This document shows positions 8,704 to 16,933 of a DNA stretch of 64,000 nucleotides, piece by piece (within the stretch, counting starts at the first letter, position 1; the number at the start of each line of letters is the position of its first letter). A program made the position numbers and the translations under genes. The notes beneath the pieces were generated by a model, which searched no databases, was not told the origin of the DNA, and worked only from the letters and a program-made list of their open reading frames with translations. This DNA is from an uncultured Lachnospiraceae bacterium (GTDB lineage Bacteria > Bacillota > Clostridia > Lachnospirales > Lachnospiraceae). The DNA lies in NCBI GenBank assembly GCA_947245585.1, contig CAMXPV010000009.1:36675-100674 (forward strand), written 5' to 3'.

Positions 8704-9555
8704 TCACTGTTTGACTCCAATATAGGCAATTCCCTCCTCCAGTGCATCCTGCCCAAGCGCAAAGACAAACAGCGCGGGGATCAACACCATGACCGCCACC
8801 GCAAAAGCGAAACCCGCCTGGCTGATATCAATCTGCGGCAGATAAAGAGACAGCGGCCACATGGCCTGCTCTTCCAAAAAAGCCATGGGCTGCTCTACCA
8901 GATTCCAATACTCTAAAAAACTCAGGACGATCGCCGCCTGTATTCCCATCTTTCCCAGAGGCAGTCCAATCTGTAAAAAAATCTGCCACTCCCCCGCGCC
9001 GTCCAATCTGGCCGCCTCCAAAATCTCCCCGTCTATCTGGGTAAATCCCCGGTACATGATAAACACCGGAAACGTGGAAAAGATGGCCGGAAGAACCACC
9101 GCCGCAGGATGATTGTACATCTGCAGCTTCTGTAATACGATGTACTGCGGCAGGAGCATCACCTGAAAGGGCAGAAGCATCAGCACCACATAGAGGCCAA
9201 ACAGAAAATCCCTGCCCCGGAAACGGAACGTGGCAAAAGCCCATGCCGAGGGCAGTCCCACCACCAACTGGCCCAAAAGAATCGCCGCCGTCATTCCCAC
9301 CGTGTTCCAGAACAGCCGATAAAACGCCGGTGACTCGATTAACAGCCTGTAAAAATGGCCTATCGTCGGATAAAGGGGAATCAGATGCCAGACTGCAAAG
9401 CCGCTCCCCTCCCCCAGAATCGGCGCAAGAATCCGCCGCATCTCCGCGCTGTCCATCAGAGAACCGCCCGGAATCATCAAAAGAGGCGCACAGATCAGAG
9501 CCGCCGCTGCCGCACAGATGGCCGTTGCAAACCATGCCCTTTTCTTTTTCCGCAT
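8704..9555 (-). CDS. ABC transporter permease, MalG-type (carbohydrate uptake 1 family)
   Basis: The 283-residue inner-membrane protein has about six hydrophobic segments. The cytoplasmic EAA loop ILEAARLDGAGEWQIFLQIGLPLGKMG near residue 190 is the docking site for the ATPase. The family imports sugars or oligosaccharides together with an MalF-type partner, an extracytoplasmic binding protein and an ATPase. The start codon directly follows the stop of the upstream permease gene. An extended hydrophilic loop between the first two membrane segments (GSLMDSAEMRRILAPILGEG) is slightly unusual. No ATPase gene is found in the locus, so a shared MsmX/UgpC-type ATPase elsewhere is likely. Confidence 0.85.
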   Translation of the reverse strand: MRKKKRAWFATAICAAAAALICAPLLMIPGGSLMDSAEMRRILAPILGEGSGFAVWHLIPLYPTIGHFYRLLIESPAFYRLFWNTVGMTAAILLGQLVVGLPSAWAFATFRFRGRDFLFGLYVVLMLLPFQVMLLPQYIVLQKLQMYNHPAAVVLPAIFSTFPVFIMYRGFTQIDGEILEAARLDGAGEWQIFLQIGLPLGKMGIQAAIVLSFLEYWNLVEQPMAFLEEQAMWPLSLYLPQIDISQAGFAFAVAVMVLIPALFVFALGQDALEEGIAYIGVKQ

Positions 9556-10428
9556 CTACCCCGCCTCCAGTCTCTTCTGCAAAAGCAGGCACACACAAAG
9601 CAATACAAGCGACAGAATCACCGTCAAAGCCGCCATCCTGTCAAACTCCAGTTTCAGATACCAGTTTTGTAAAAGATGCTGCAAAAAATAAATATGTTCC
9701 TGCGGATAACTGCCCGCCACCATCCAGACTTCCCTGTAGCTTTTAAAAATCTGTAAGACGGACAGCATCCCTATGGTGAAAAAACTGCCGGAAAGCCCCG
9801 GCCGGATGATATAATGCCAACTCTGCCATCTGTTTGCGCCGTCCACCTGCGCCGCCTCCTCCACTTCTTTTGGCAGCGCCGAGAGTCCCGCAAGCCAGAG
9901 AATGACCATATACCCCGTGTTTTTCCACAAAAAACTGCACACCACCACCGCCAGGGCCCACTCGGTATTGAGATAGTCGATCGCGGCAAAGGCAGGGAGC
10001 GCCGTAATCTGTTCCGATACTTTCGTCAACACGCCGTTGACCACGCCCTGTCTGTCAATCAGAATCTGCAGCGTCAAAACCATGACCGCCGCCGGCACCG
10101 CCATTGGCAGGAGCATTGCCGACACCAGTTTGCGCCGCAGCGCAAGGCCCCGCAATAACAGCGACAGCATCAGACTGATTCCCATCAAAAGCGGCACGCC
10201 CACCGCCATATACAGAAGCGTATTGCGCACGGCCAACAGGAAAGCGCTGTTTGTAAACACCGTGCGGTAATTGTCCGTCCCCACAAAGGCATTGTTGCCT
10301 GATTTTACAAACGAGCGCCGCACCACCTCAAAAAAGGGAAACAGATAAAACAGCATGACACCCGTAAATCCCGGCAGCAAAAACAACAGCCGCCTACTCT
10401 TCCATCGCAATCGCCATCTTCCTCTCAA
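9556..10428 (-). CDS. ABC transporter permease, MalF-type
   Basis: The 290-residue integral membrane protein has six hydrophobic segments and the EAA loop EEAAQVDGANRWQSWHYIIRPGL near residue 195. With the MalG-type protein encoded directly downstream it should form the membrane channel. No ATG is available near the N-terminus. Translation probably starts at TTG 10428, or at TTG 10410 with AGAGGAAG about 7 bases upstream. Either way the gene overlaps the 3' end of the binding-protein gene by 17-35 bases, which suggests translational coupling. Confidence 0.85.
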   Translation of the reverse strand: MRGRWRLRWKSRRLLFLLPGFTGVMLFYLFPFFEVVRRSFVKSGNNAFVGTDNYRTVFTNSAFLLAVRNTLLYMAVGVPLLMGISLMLSLLLRGLALRRKLVSAMLLPMAVPAAVMVLTLQILIDRQGVVNGVLTKVSEQITALPAFAAIDYLNTEWALAVVVCSFLWKNTGYMVILWLAGLSALPKEVEEAAQVDGANRWQSWHYIIRPGLSGSFFTIGMLSVLQIFKSYREVWMVAGSYPQEHIYFLQHLLQNWYLKLEFDRMAALTVILSLVLLCVCLLLQKRLEAG

Positions 10429-12769
10429 CCTCTCCCGCCCCTTCCTCCGGTGTCAATTCTCCGTTAAGCACCCGGATGCCGGTCTCCATCGCACATTCCT
10501 CCAACATTGTTCCTGGGCGGTAGCAGCAGTCCGCGTCCTCCATCATCTGATAGAGCCACTGCTTTTCTTCCTCTGTGGGCCAAAAATCCGGATAATTGAT
10601 TCCGGTAGGGTCTTTGAATCCCATAACCTGACCGAACTCTATGTTGTCGATATCCAAAATGTCGCCAAGGGAGTCTTTCCGTATCGTGAGCCCGCTCTGG
10701 TTCCGCGGTTTGTCAAGCCACCACTTCCGCATCATCTCATCGGAGAGAAGCAGCTTGAAAAATTCCTCCGCAAGCTCCGTCTCTTTTCCCTGCTCACACA
10801 GGCCCACGATCGTCTTTGCCCAGTAGACATTGTCCGCCTGCCCTGCATATGTCCCATAAGTCACCACATCATCCAACTCTTTTGGCTGCCAGTCCGCCGC
10901 CATATTTGCCTTCTCCACATGAATGCCCGTCATGCCGACCTGCGGGGTCATCAGGAAACCGAGCTGCAGCCATGTCTCACCGAAATTCTGTTGGGCGTTG
11001 TACTGATAACAAAAGCTGATATCCGCCATATTCCTGTCCGTTGGCTCATAATATTCCATATTGTTTTTCTGCCACGCTTCCCGCCCCGCATCGTCAAATC
11101 CGGCGCAGTCTATCTCCCACATTCTGCTCACCGCCCGATAATACGCCGTCAACTTCTCCACATCCAGACTGCCGTCCTCCCCTGTCCATGCGGGCAGGCA
11201 GACCGGCATCGTCTGCTGCAGGACATCCTTGGGATAGAGTGTGTAGAGAATCGGCCCCTCAGGGTGTTTCTGCCTGGCAAGCTCCATGCCCGCCACAATG
11301 GCATCAAGACTCTCCTCCCCATCCAGATACATCTCCTCGCCAAGCCAGAGGGGAAGGTAAACCATCATCGGCACAGAGTATACTTTCTCCTTGTCTGTCA
11401 TGCGCATCCCTTCCACGATATTCCGGTACAGAATGCCGTCGTCCAGATAGGGCTGTAAGATACCGTCCAATTCTTTCAGTACTCCCTTGTCGGCATACTG
11501 TTCGATGTCCATATTGTCCATGACGATCACATCCGGCACATCCCCTGCAAGCAGGCGCGTGTTCAGGTTTTTCAGCGCATCCTCTTTACTGACCGCATTG
11601 TCGCCATCCATACCCGTCTCATACCGCACAAGCACATCCGGGTGCTCCTTCTGGAAAAGCTGCCCTGCATAACGAATCCATCCGATTTCCTCCAGACTGT
11701 ACACCGTCAGCTCCCTGGAAGGTCTGGCGGGCAGCGTCTCATCGTAGTACATCTCCACCATAGTATTGCCGCTGAACATAACGCGGAACTCTCCGTTATC
11801 AAGCGCCTGCAGGGCAATGGGCTCTCTCTGGGTATCTCCGAGCGCCGTCATCTGCCCGTCCGCGATCTGCTCGATCACCGAACCGCCCCATATGTAGCGG
11901 TATACGCCTGTGCGGCATGCCATATACAAAATCTGCGCATTCCCGGTATCGTCTGCTGAATCCGTATCCGATGTGTCGGCTGCCTCACCGTCCATAACTT
12001 TTCCCTGAATGTCCTTGTCCGACACCGCCATCACAAGACCGCCGGTACTGTGATTTTTGATAAACTCATCCAACGCACTGCTGCCGTCTGTCAATTTCCC
12101 CGCTGCCATGTCATAGAAATAGGCCTTCTCCCTGTCCGCCGCAAGCATTACACCGTCTGCGAAGACAATGGATTTCACCTGGCCGGACGTGGCAAAAAGG
12201 CTGTCGGTCTCACCGCTCTCCACATTGATCCGGTACACATGATTTTCGGACGCTGCATACAGGTCTCCTTCCGGTGAAAAAGCAAAAATGTTCAGATTCG
12301 TGCCTTTCTGATACCCCTCTCCATGGGGTTCCAGCGCATAATTTTTTCCGGCCTCATCCACATAACAGTATAAATAACAGGTGTCACCGGAAATCCATAA
12401 AGCCTCCATTTCCTTATCCACCCAGAATTTAGGCGTATAAGAAAAAACAGCCGCCCCGCTGTCCGAACCCCCCACCTCATACTTGACGCGAATATTGGCG
12501 TTATTTTCCCAACTCCAGTTCTTTTCCCGACTTTCGCCCTGCGCGTCCACATAGGTCAGATTGGCATCCGCACCATACAGATAGTACCCGCCGTCAGGAC
12601 ACGAATGCATATAACTGAAAGTGCCTGGCGGCAGCTTCACCTCCCTGTCCGCATAACGTCCCATAGGGATTTCTTCCTCTTTACTGCCGCATCCGAAAAG
12701 GGCTGCGCACATAACAGCTGTTATAGCCGCCACGCACAACAACATTTTTCTTTTACGTCCCCGCATCAT
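10394..12769 (-). CDS. Lipoprotein with propeller-like N-domain fused to a family 1 solute-binding domain
   Basis: The 791-residue protein has a signal peptide and lipobox (LFGC, Cys27). Residues about 40-340 are not typical of binding proteins. They contain repeated strand-turn segments such as GGYYLYGADANLTYVDAQG, NLNIFAFSPEGDLYAASENHVYRINVESGE and GVYRYIWGGSVIEQI, suggesting a beta-propeller-like sensor. From about residue 350 (RELTVYSLEEIGWIRYAGQLFQKEHPDVLVRYE) to the end it reads as an extracellular solute-binding family 1 domain (MalE-like), with the usual DVPDVIVMDN segment. The usual length for such binding proteins is 400-550 residues. It is first in an operon with two permeases and an HlyD-like gene, and divergent from a two-component system. 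The ligand cannot be inferred. Confidence 0.8.
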   Translation of the reverse strand: MMRGRKRKMLLCVAAITAVMCAALFGCGSKEEEIPMGRYADREVKLPPGTFSYMHSCPDGGYYLYGADANLTYVDAQGESREKNWSWENNANIRVKYEVGGSDSGAAVFSYTPKFWVDKEMEALWISGDTCYLYCYVDEAGKNYALEPHGEGYQKGTNLNIFAFSPEGDLYAASENHVYRINVESGETDSLFATSGQVKSIVFADGVMLAADREKAYFYDMAAGKLTDGSSALDEFIKNHSTGGLVMAVSDKDIQGKVMDGEAADTSDTDSADDTGNAQILYMACRTGVYRYIWGGSVIEQIADGQMTALGDTQREPIALQALDNGEFRVMFSGNTMVEMYYDETLPARPSRELTVYSLEEIGWIRYAGQLFQKEHPDVLVRYETGMDGDNAVSKEDALKNLNTRLLAGDVPDVIVMDNMDIEQYADKGVLKELDGILQPYLDDGILYRNIVEGMRMTDKEKVYSVPMMVYLPLWLGEEMYLDGEESLDAIVAGMELARQKHPEGPILYTLYPKDVLQQTMPVCLPAWTGEDGSLDVEKLTAYYRAVSRMWEIDCAGFDDAGREAWQKNNMEYYEPTDRNMADISFCYQYNAQQNFGETWLQLGFLMTPQVGMTGIHVEKANMAADWQPKELDDVVTYGTYAGQADNVYWAKTIVGLCEQGKETELAEEFFKLLLSDEMMRKWWLDKPRNQSGLTIRKDSLGDILDIDNIEFGQVMGFKDPTGINYPDFWPTEEEKQWLYQMMEDADCCYRPGTMLEECAMETGIRVLNGELTPEEGAGEVERKMAIAMEE

Positions 12770-12813
12770 ATGCCTTCATCCTCCTTAGCACAACAGCCTT
12801 TTACGTTTTTTCT

Positions 12814-12819
12814 ATTATA
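12814..12819 (-). promoter_or_regulatory. -10 box of the binding-protein/permease operon
   Basis: A perfect TATAAT lies on the minus strand about 45 bases before the ATG at 12769. No recognisable -35 box occurs at the right distance. That place is occupied by the 11-bp direct repeats, the usual layout of a promoter that needs an activator. Confidence 0.55.
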
Positions 12820-12828
12820 AACAATAAT

Positions 12829-12872
12829 CTTTCTAAATATCTTCTAAGAAGTTTCTAAGAAATCTCTAATTT
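12829..12872. promoter_or_regulatory. Four 11-bp direct repeats, likely response-regulator binding array
   Basis: Four units in register, each 11 bases long, read on the plus strand CTTTCTAAATA, TCTTCTAAGAA, GTTTCTAAGAA and ATCTCTAATTT, all sharing TCTAA at the same offset. OmpR/PhoB-family regulators bind direct repeats spaced by one helical turn. The array starts 9 bases upstream of the operon's -10 box and lies between that operon and the divergent OmpR-type regulator gene, so it is the obvious binding site for that regulator. Confidence 0.65.
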
Positions 12873-12996
12873 GAGTATTTTTCAACAGACTAAAATATTT
12901 GGGATTTATTTGAAGAAAAAATGTGGTAAAATGTTCACGAAAGCACAAAATCGCTTTGCGGATTCACAGCACAGATGGGGAATCGAGGAAACTATC

Positions 12997-13674
12997 ATGA
13001 AAATTTTGATCATCGAAGATGACAAAGACTTATGCCACGCCGTATCCTGGCAGTTACAGCAGGAGGGAAACCGGGTGGACTGCTGCCATGACGGCAGCGA
13101 AGCCCTGTTGTATATTCGTCAGGGCATTTATGACCTGATCCTGTTGGACTGTATGCTGCCCGGCGAAGACGGTCTTCACATTCTGCGCGACATACGCGCC
13201 GAGGGAAATCTGACCCCAGTTATCATCCTCTCCGCTCTCGGCGAAGTGGACGACCGGGTAACCGGACTCAACGCGGGCGCAGACGACTATCTGGTGAAGC
13301 CTTTTGCCTACTCGGAGCTCGCCGCCAGAATCACGTCCCTGTTTCGCCGCAAAAACGCCTTTGAAACCCCTGCCCTCTCCTACGGCGATCTGTTCCTAGA
13401 CCGCGCGGAAAACAGCCTGATATGCGGAAATAAAAAATGCGCTCTCTCCCAGACGGAGAGCGAACTGATGCGCCTGCTTCTGCAATCCGGCAGCAAAATC
13501 ACCGACCGCACCGTGCTGCTGCACAAAGTATGGGGACTGGACACTTCCGTGGAAAGCAGCAATCTGGATAACTATATCTATTTCCTGCGCAAACGCCTGA
13601 AAACACTAGACAGCCGCGTCCTCATCGTAAACCGGCGCGGTCTCGGCTACCATCTGGAATACAACGAAGAATAA
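12997..13674 (+). CDS. OmpR/PhoB-family response regulator
   Basis: The 225-residue cytoplasmic DNA-binding protein has a receiver domain at residues 1-115, with acidic pocket E7/D8/D9, phosphoacceptor D51 (LILLDCMLPG), S79 and K101 (LVKPF). A winged-helix domain follows at 125-225, ending in VNRRGLGYHLEY. The ATG at 12997 follows GAGGAA by 7 bases; the longer frame from 12871 lacks a ribosome site. The histidine kinase gene starts 10 bases after the stop. It lies opposite the propeller-lipoprotein operon, with direct repeats between, so it most likely controls that transporter locus. Confidence 0.93.
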   Translation: MKILIIEDDKDLCHAVSWQLQQEGNRVDCCHDGSEALLYIRQGIYDLILLDCMLPGEDGLHILRDIRAEGNLTPVIILSALGEVDDRVTGLNAGADDYLVKPFAYSELAARITSLFRRKNAFETPALSYGDLFLDRAENSLICGNKKCALSQTESELMRLLLQSGSKITDRTVLLHKVWGLDTSVESSNLDNYIYFLRKRLKTLDSRVLIVNRRGLGYHLEYNEE

Positions 13675-13684
13675 AGGAGTGCCT

Positions 13685-15022
13685 ATGTATCAGGATGTAC
13701 GGCTTCGGCTGACCAAACTTTTCACTGCTGTCCTCTCAATTCTGCTCACCATACTGCTCGGCGTCTGCTTTTATTTTTCCGTCAGACAGCAGTTTTCCCT
13801 GCAGGTATCCTCTTTTACAAGCCAGTCCTACACCGTGTTTGAATCTATCAGCGAGCAGACGGTTCTCACGTCCCAATGGCTGACAGCCCACGAAGAAAAC
13901 GCGGGAATGCGCATTTATCTGTGGGATAACGGCGTGGAGCTGTTCCACAACCAGGACCACGCCAACCAAATCCACCCTGAATATATCCACTATCTCTCCG
14001 AACCGGAAGACGGGCGCACCTTACATCCGCAAAAAGGGGCTGTTGACGTATCGGTTGGCAGACACGGCCTTTTCCCCGAAGTGCTGTGTTACCAGAAGCA
14101 GTTTGTCAAAAATAACAGTCTGTTGCAAGTCTGCTTTTTACAATCGCTGAAACCGCTCTATGCCCGCATCAGAAGCAGTCTGTTTCTCTATCTCGCCCTG
14201 CTTTTTTCCTCTCTGTGCCTCCTTGCGCTCTTTTGTTGGTATTTCACAGGGCGGCTTCTAAAGCCTCTGCTTGCTTCCCATGAGAGTCAGAACCGTTTCA
14301 TAGCAAGCGTCTCTCACGAACTGCGCACACCGCTTGCCGTCATCCTCTCCAACGCTTCCGCCTGTGAAAAAGCGCCACCGGCAGAGCAAAAGACCTTTTT
14401 TCAAGTGATTGCAAGGGAAGGCGCGCAGATGTCCGTCATGTTGGAACAGCTTCTCACCCTCTCCCGCGCAGACAGCCACGGACTGACTCTCCAGATCGAA
14501 GAAACCGATTTACAGACACTTCTGCTTGAGACATTTGAAAACTTCCAACCGCTTGCCGCCGACAGCGGTCACCTCCTGTCTATCCGTCTGCCCGAAGCCG
14601 AACTGCCGCTCTGCTCCTGTGACGCGGCACGAGTACAACAGGTATGTCATATTCTTCTCCATAACGCTATGTCCTACACGCCCGCCGGAAGCACCGTGCT
14701 TCTCTTCATTGCCGAGGGGACCTATGAGAAAGAAATCACCATCGGCGTGCAGGATAACGGGCCCGGCATTCCCGACGAAGAAAAGGACAAAATCTTTAAC
14801 CGCTTCTACCGCGTGAAATCCGATTCCTCCACGGCAAAGAACGAAAAAGGCCACCACGGCCTGGGACTGGCGGTAGCCAGGGAAATTGCTTCCGCCCACA
14901 AAGGCACGCTTACCGTCTCCGACGCGGAAGACGGCGGGACTGTCTTTTTATTGACACTGCCTGCCCTGCCATATTCTTTTCCGCTTAAGGCTTGCACCCC
15001 ACTCCCTAAAGTGTTAGGATGA
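13685..15022 (+). CDS. Sensor histidine kinase, partner of the upstream regulator
   Basis: The 445-residue membrane kinase has a first membrane helix near residues 12-33, an extracytoplasmic sensor of about 125 residues and a second helix near 170-195. A dimerisation domain with the phosphoacceptor His follows (FIASVSHELRTPLAVILS), then an HATPase_c domain with N box HNAMSYTPAGS, G1 DNGPGIP and G2 GHHGLGLAVA. The start is the ATG at 13685, 5 bases after GGAG; a GTG two codons earlier overlaps the ribosome site. Kinases of this layout autophosphorylate and pass phosphate to the paired OmpR-type regulator. The sensor region has no family I recognise. Confidence 0.92.
   Translation: MYQDVRLRLTKLFTAVLSILLTILLGVCFYFSVRQQFSLQVSSFTSQSYTVFESISEQTVLTSQWLTAHEENAGMRIYLWDNGVELFHNQDHANQIHPEYIHYLSEPEDGRTLHPQKGAVDVSVGRHGLFPEVLCYQKQFVKNNSLLQVCFLQSLKPLYARIRSSLFLYLALLFSSLCLLALFCWYFTGRLLKPLLASHESQNRFIASVSHELRTPLAVILSNASACEKAPPAEQKTFFQVIAREGAQMSVMLEQLLTLSRADSHGLTLQIEETDLQTLLLETFENFQPLAADSGHLLSIRLPEAELPLCSCDAARVQQVCHILLHNAMSYTPAGSTVLLFIAEGTYEKEITIGVQDNGPGIPDEEKDKIFNRFYRVKSDSSTAKNEKGHHGLGLAVAREIASAHKGTLTVSDAEDGGTVFLLTLPALPYSFPLKACTPLPKVLG
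14992..15020 (+). promoter_or_regulatory. Promoter of the DtxR-family regulator gene
   Basis: TTGCAC (14992-14997) and TAGGAT (15015-15020) are 17 bases apart. It lies inside the 3' end of the kinase gene and gives the regulator its own start. An iron-box-like dyad overlaps the -10 box. Confidence 0.55.
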
Positions 15023-15028
15023 GCTTAC
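15013..15028. promoter_or_regulatory. Iron-box-like operator overlapping the regulator's own -10
   Basis: GTTAG-N6-CTTAC differs by one base from the GTTAG-N6-CTAAC dyads found at the feo promoter at 19932-19947 and 20030-20045. It covers the -10 box of the DtxR-family gene, so bound repressor would block transcription of its own gene. Confidence 0.45.
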
Positions 15029-15064
15029 AACAGTTTCCATCCTGGGAAGGAGTGCAGACATCCT

Positions 15065-15463
15065 ATGAGTTACATTCAACACAAAGCCGAGGAATCCCTT
15101 GAGGATTACCTTGAAACCATACTGATCCTGAGCAAACGTTTGTCTGCGGTGCGTTCCATCGATGTGGCAACAGAGCTGAACTTCTCTAAGCCAAGCGTGA
15201 GCGTTGCCGTAAAAAATATGAAAAACAAGGGGTACATCACTGTCTCGGAAGACGGCCATCTCCACTTGACGGACGAGGGGAGAAGCATTGCGGAGAATGT
15301 CTACGAACGCCACACCCTGCTGACGGATTGGCTGGTCCACCTGGGTGTCGATCCCAGAGTCGCGGCAAACGATGCCTGCAAGATGGAACATGACATCACC
15401 CCCCAAAGCTATGAGGCGATGAAAAAATGTATCCTGTCCATTTTAGGGCGGGACAGCATGTAA
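15065..15463 (+). CDS. DtxR/MntR-family metal-dependent regulator
   Basis: The 132-residue protein has an N-terminal winged helix (EESLEDYLETILILSKRLSAVRSIDVATELNFSKPSVSVAVKNM) and a dimerisation/metal-binding domain (ERHTLLTDWLVHLGVDPRVAANDACKMEHDI) with the family's His, Glu and Cys ligands. It lacks the C-terminal SH3-like domain of DtxR and resembles the shorter MntR class. With bound Fe(II) or Mn(II) such proteins repress uptake genes. The feo operon lies about 1.3 kb away on the other strand and shares its dyad motif with this gene's promoter. Iron is therefore the likelier signal; this is inference. The nearest GGAG is about 12 bases before the ATG. Confidence 0.88.
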   Translation: MSYIQHKAEESLEDYLETILILSKRLSAVRSIDVATELNFSKPSVSVAVKNMKNKGYITVSEDGHLHLTDEGRSIAENVYERHTLLTDWLVHLGVDPRVAANDACKMEHDITPQSYEAMKKCILSILGRDSM

Positions 15464-15485
15464 ACTATAATTCCTTTCTGCCTGA

Positions 15486-15824
15486 TCACAAATACTTTTC
15501 AAGACACACCAACTGCAATCGGGAATCCCGTTAAAGACGCACGGAATCACGCCCCGCTCTTCATATCCCGGTTTTTGGTACATAGCCCGCGCTCTTACAT
15601 TCATCACGTTCGTGTCCATGCGCAGTTCCCTGCAGCCCTGCCGCCTTGCATATTCCTCATAAAAGGATACGAATGCCTTTCCGTAACCTTTATGCTTCTC
15701 TGATGGGATAAACATGCCGGATCCATCCGGTTGTGGTCAGACCTTTTTCTTCCTCGGTGTGAATCTTTCCATATATCATTTCAATTCCATCCATATCTGA
15801 TTCCTGTGCCCGTATGATCTCCAT
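15486..15824 (-). pseudogene. GNAT N-acetyltransferase remnant with internal deletion and frameshift
   Basis: An ATG at 15824 opens a normal GNAT N-terminus (MEIIRAQESDMDGIEMIYGK, then a segment ending GWIRHVYP) that runs into TAA after 42 codons. In another frame directly after it, the family's C-terminal half follows (GYGKAFVSFYEEYARRQGC, then a segment ending ARAMYQKPGYEE). The central part with the start of the acetyl-CoA site, about 70 residues in relatives, is missing. Near the end a one-base loss shifts the frame: the third frame reads LVCLEKYL and stops at 15486-15488, the ending expected for this family. Two independent lesions mean the gene is dead. Relatives acetylate small molecules or proteins; the substrate is unknown. 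Confidence 0.8.
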
Positions 15825-15890
15825 TGCAAACTGTTTCTCCCTCTACAATTCATCTGTAGCATACGTCCGGTGGAAATCGTGGTTCCGTTT

Positions 15891-15935
15891 TTTGTATAGA
15901 AGAAAATATTGGCGATAACTTCCATTCTATACAAA
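15891..15935. repeat. 11-bp perfect inverted repeat at the methyltransferase stop
   Basis: TTTGTATAGAA (15891-15901) and TTCTATACAAA (15925-15935) are perfect complements around a 23-base loop. The right arm contains the TAG stop of the methyltransferase. No U-tract follows on either strand, so it is not a standard terminator. It could be an operator or a scar of the deletion in the neighbouring acetyltransferase remnant. Confidence 0.6.
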
Positions 15936-16631
15936 GGCCTTTCCCCCGTCACCCTTCCTGCACCGGAAAGCCGCCATACCCTCCACGGTCTTTACTTCCG
16001 CTTTTTGGTACATGTCTTTCAACCTTGTCTCCAGACTTTGTTTCGTTTCATAGGGCGGCGTAAAATACCCCTTTGATGTATATATTTTTTCAATCAGCCA
16101 GTCAGTTCTTTTGTTTTCACCTTTGACATAAAAGCAACCGCAAAAGATTCCGCCCGGTTTTAAGACCCGGAAAACCTCGCAGTATGCCACTTCTTTGTCC
16201 GGAAAAGCATGAAAGCCGTTCAGCGACAGCACGAGATCAAAACTTTCGTTTTCAAAGGGCAGTTTCCCCACATCCCCCTGCATAAAACGGACGTTTTCGA
16301 TTCCCCGTTTCTGCGCCTGCCGTTTTGCCCTCTCCATCATATCCGGAGAATAATCCAGACAGGTAACATCCGCATCCGGCAGCGTTTCATACACCGGCAT
16401 ACTGAGTACGCCCGTTCCCACCGGAACCTCCAGAATTTTCCCGGAAAAGTTTTCCGGGATGCCCGAAAGCGCAAGCCCCAGATAACGGTCGTTTTTCTTT
16501 TTGTTCATGTTCCACACCAACTTACAGACCGCCTTTCCGGGCAGGGTGGAGCAGGTGATCATCCCATCGTAGAACGTCGTTTCACCGCCAAGGTTTCTAT
16601 ATGCGTTTTTGATTTCCTCATGTCTGCTCAT
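15927..16631 (-). CDS. Class I SAM-dependent methyltransferase
   Basis: The 234-residue cytoplasmic enzyme has the AdoMet-binding motif I, KILEVPVGTGVLSMPV near residue 66. It also has an acidic loop (VTCLDYSPDMMERAK), motif II-like FMQGDVGKLPFENESFDLVLSLNGFHAFPD and post-motif VLKPGGIF. It fits the UbiE/Methyltransf_11 group, whose members methylate small molecules or quinones. The substrate cannot be read from sequence. It lies just beyond the feo terminator and is probably not part of the iron operon. The last residues (KGDGGKAFV) extend past the usual end, and the stop lies inside an inverted repeat. Confidence 0.85.
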   Translation of the reverse strand: MSRHEEIKNAYRNLGGETTFYDGMITCSTLPGKAVCKLVWNMNKKKNDRYLGLALSGIPENFSGKILEVPVGTGVLSMPVYETLPDADVTCLDYSPDMMERAKRQAQKRGIENVRFMQGDVGKLPFENESFDLVLSLNGFHAFPDKEVAYCEVFRVLKPGGIFCGCFYVKGENKRTDWLIEKIYTSKGYFTPPYETKQSLETRLKDMYQKAEVKTVEGMAAFRCRKGDGGKAFV

Positions 16632-16675
16632 TCTCCACTCTTTCCTTTCATGTCAGTACAATCTAACCTCTGTTT

Positions 16676-16709
16676 TTCAAAAAGGCGGTACACCTGTCAG
16701 TGAACCGCC
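16676..16709 (-). terminator. Rho-independent terminator of the feo operon
   Basis: On the minus strand GGCGGTTCAC pairs with GTGTACCGCC (one mismatch) around a 6-base loop and is followed by TTTTTG. It sits 7 bases after the stop of the Cys-rich membrane protein gene. Confidence 0.75.
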
Positions 16710-16715
16710 ATAACA

Positions 16716-16907
16716 TTATTTTCGCAGAGTGTCCGGTTTTTCCGGATGGCAGACGCCGCTCATAGCGCAGCCTGCACATCCGCAGCCGCAGGATGATTTT
16801 CCCTTTCTCTTACCACGCACGATACTGGCAATGGCAGCCGCCACCATGAGAACCAGAACCGCGCTGATGATGATTGTCGCCATATTTTCCATAAGCCATG
16901 TCAACAT
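16716..16907 (-). CDS. FeoB-associated Cys-rich membrane protein
   Basis: The 63-residue protein has one N-terminal membrane helix (MATIIISAVLVLMVAAAIASIV) and a basic segment. The tail has five cysteines in the pattern CGCGCAGC-x5-C (residues about 40-53). This is the small family that follows feoB in many Firmicutes (FeoB-associated). It probably supports FeoB in iron handling at the membrane, but no activity has been shown. It is the last gene of the feo operon, 26 bases after feoB and directly before the terminator. Confidence 0.9.
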   Translation of the reverse strand: MLTWLMENMATIIISAVLVLMVAAAIASIVRGKRKGKSSCGCGCAGCAMSGVCHPEKPDTLRK

Positions 16908-16933
16908 TGAAATCCTCCTGTCCTGTTTCCATA

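Noticed and set aside
12871..12996. N-terminal extension of the response regulator
   Set aside because: It would add 42 residues before the receiver's first strand, lacks a ribosome site and runs through the control region; ATG 12997 has GAGGAA.
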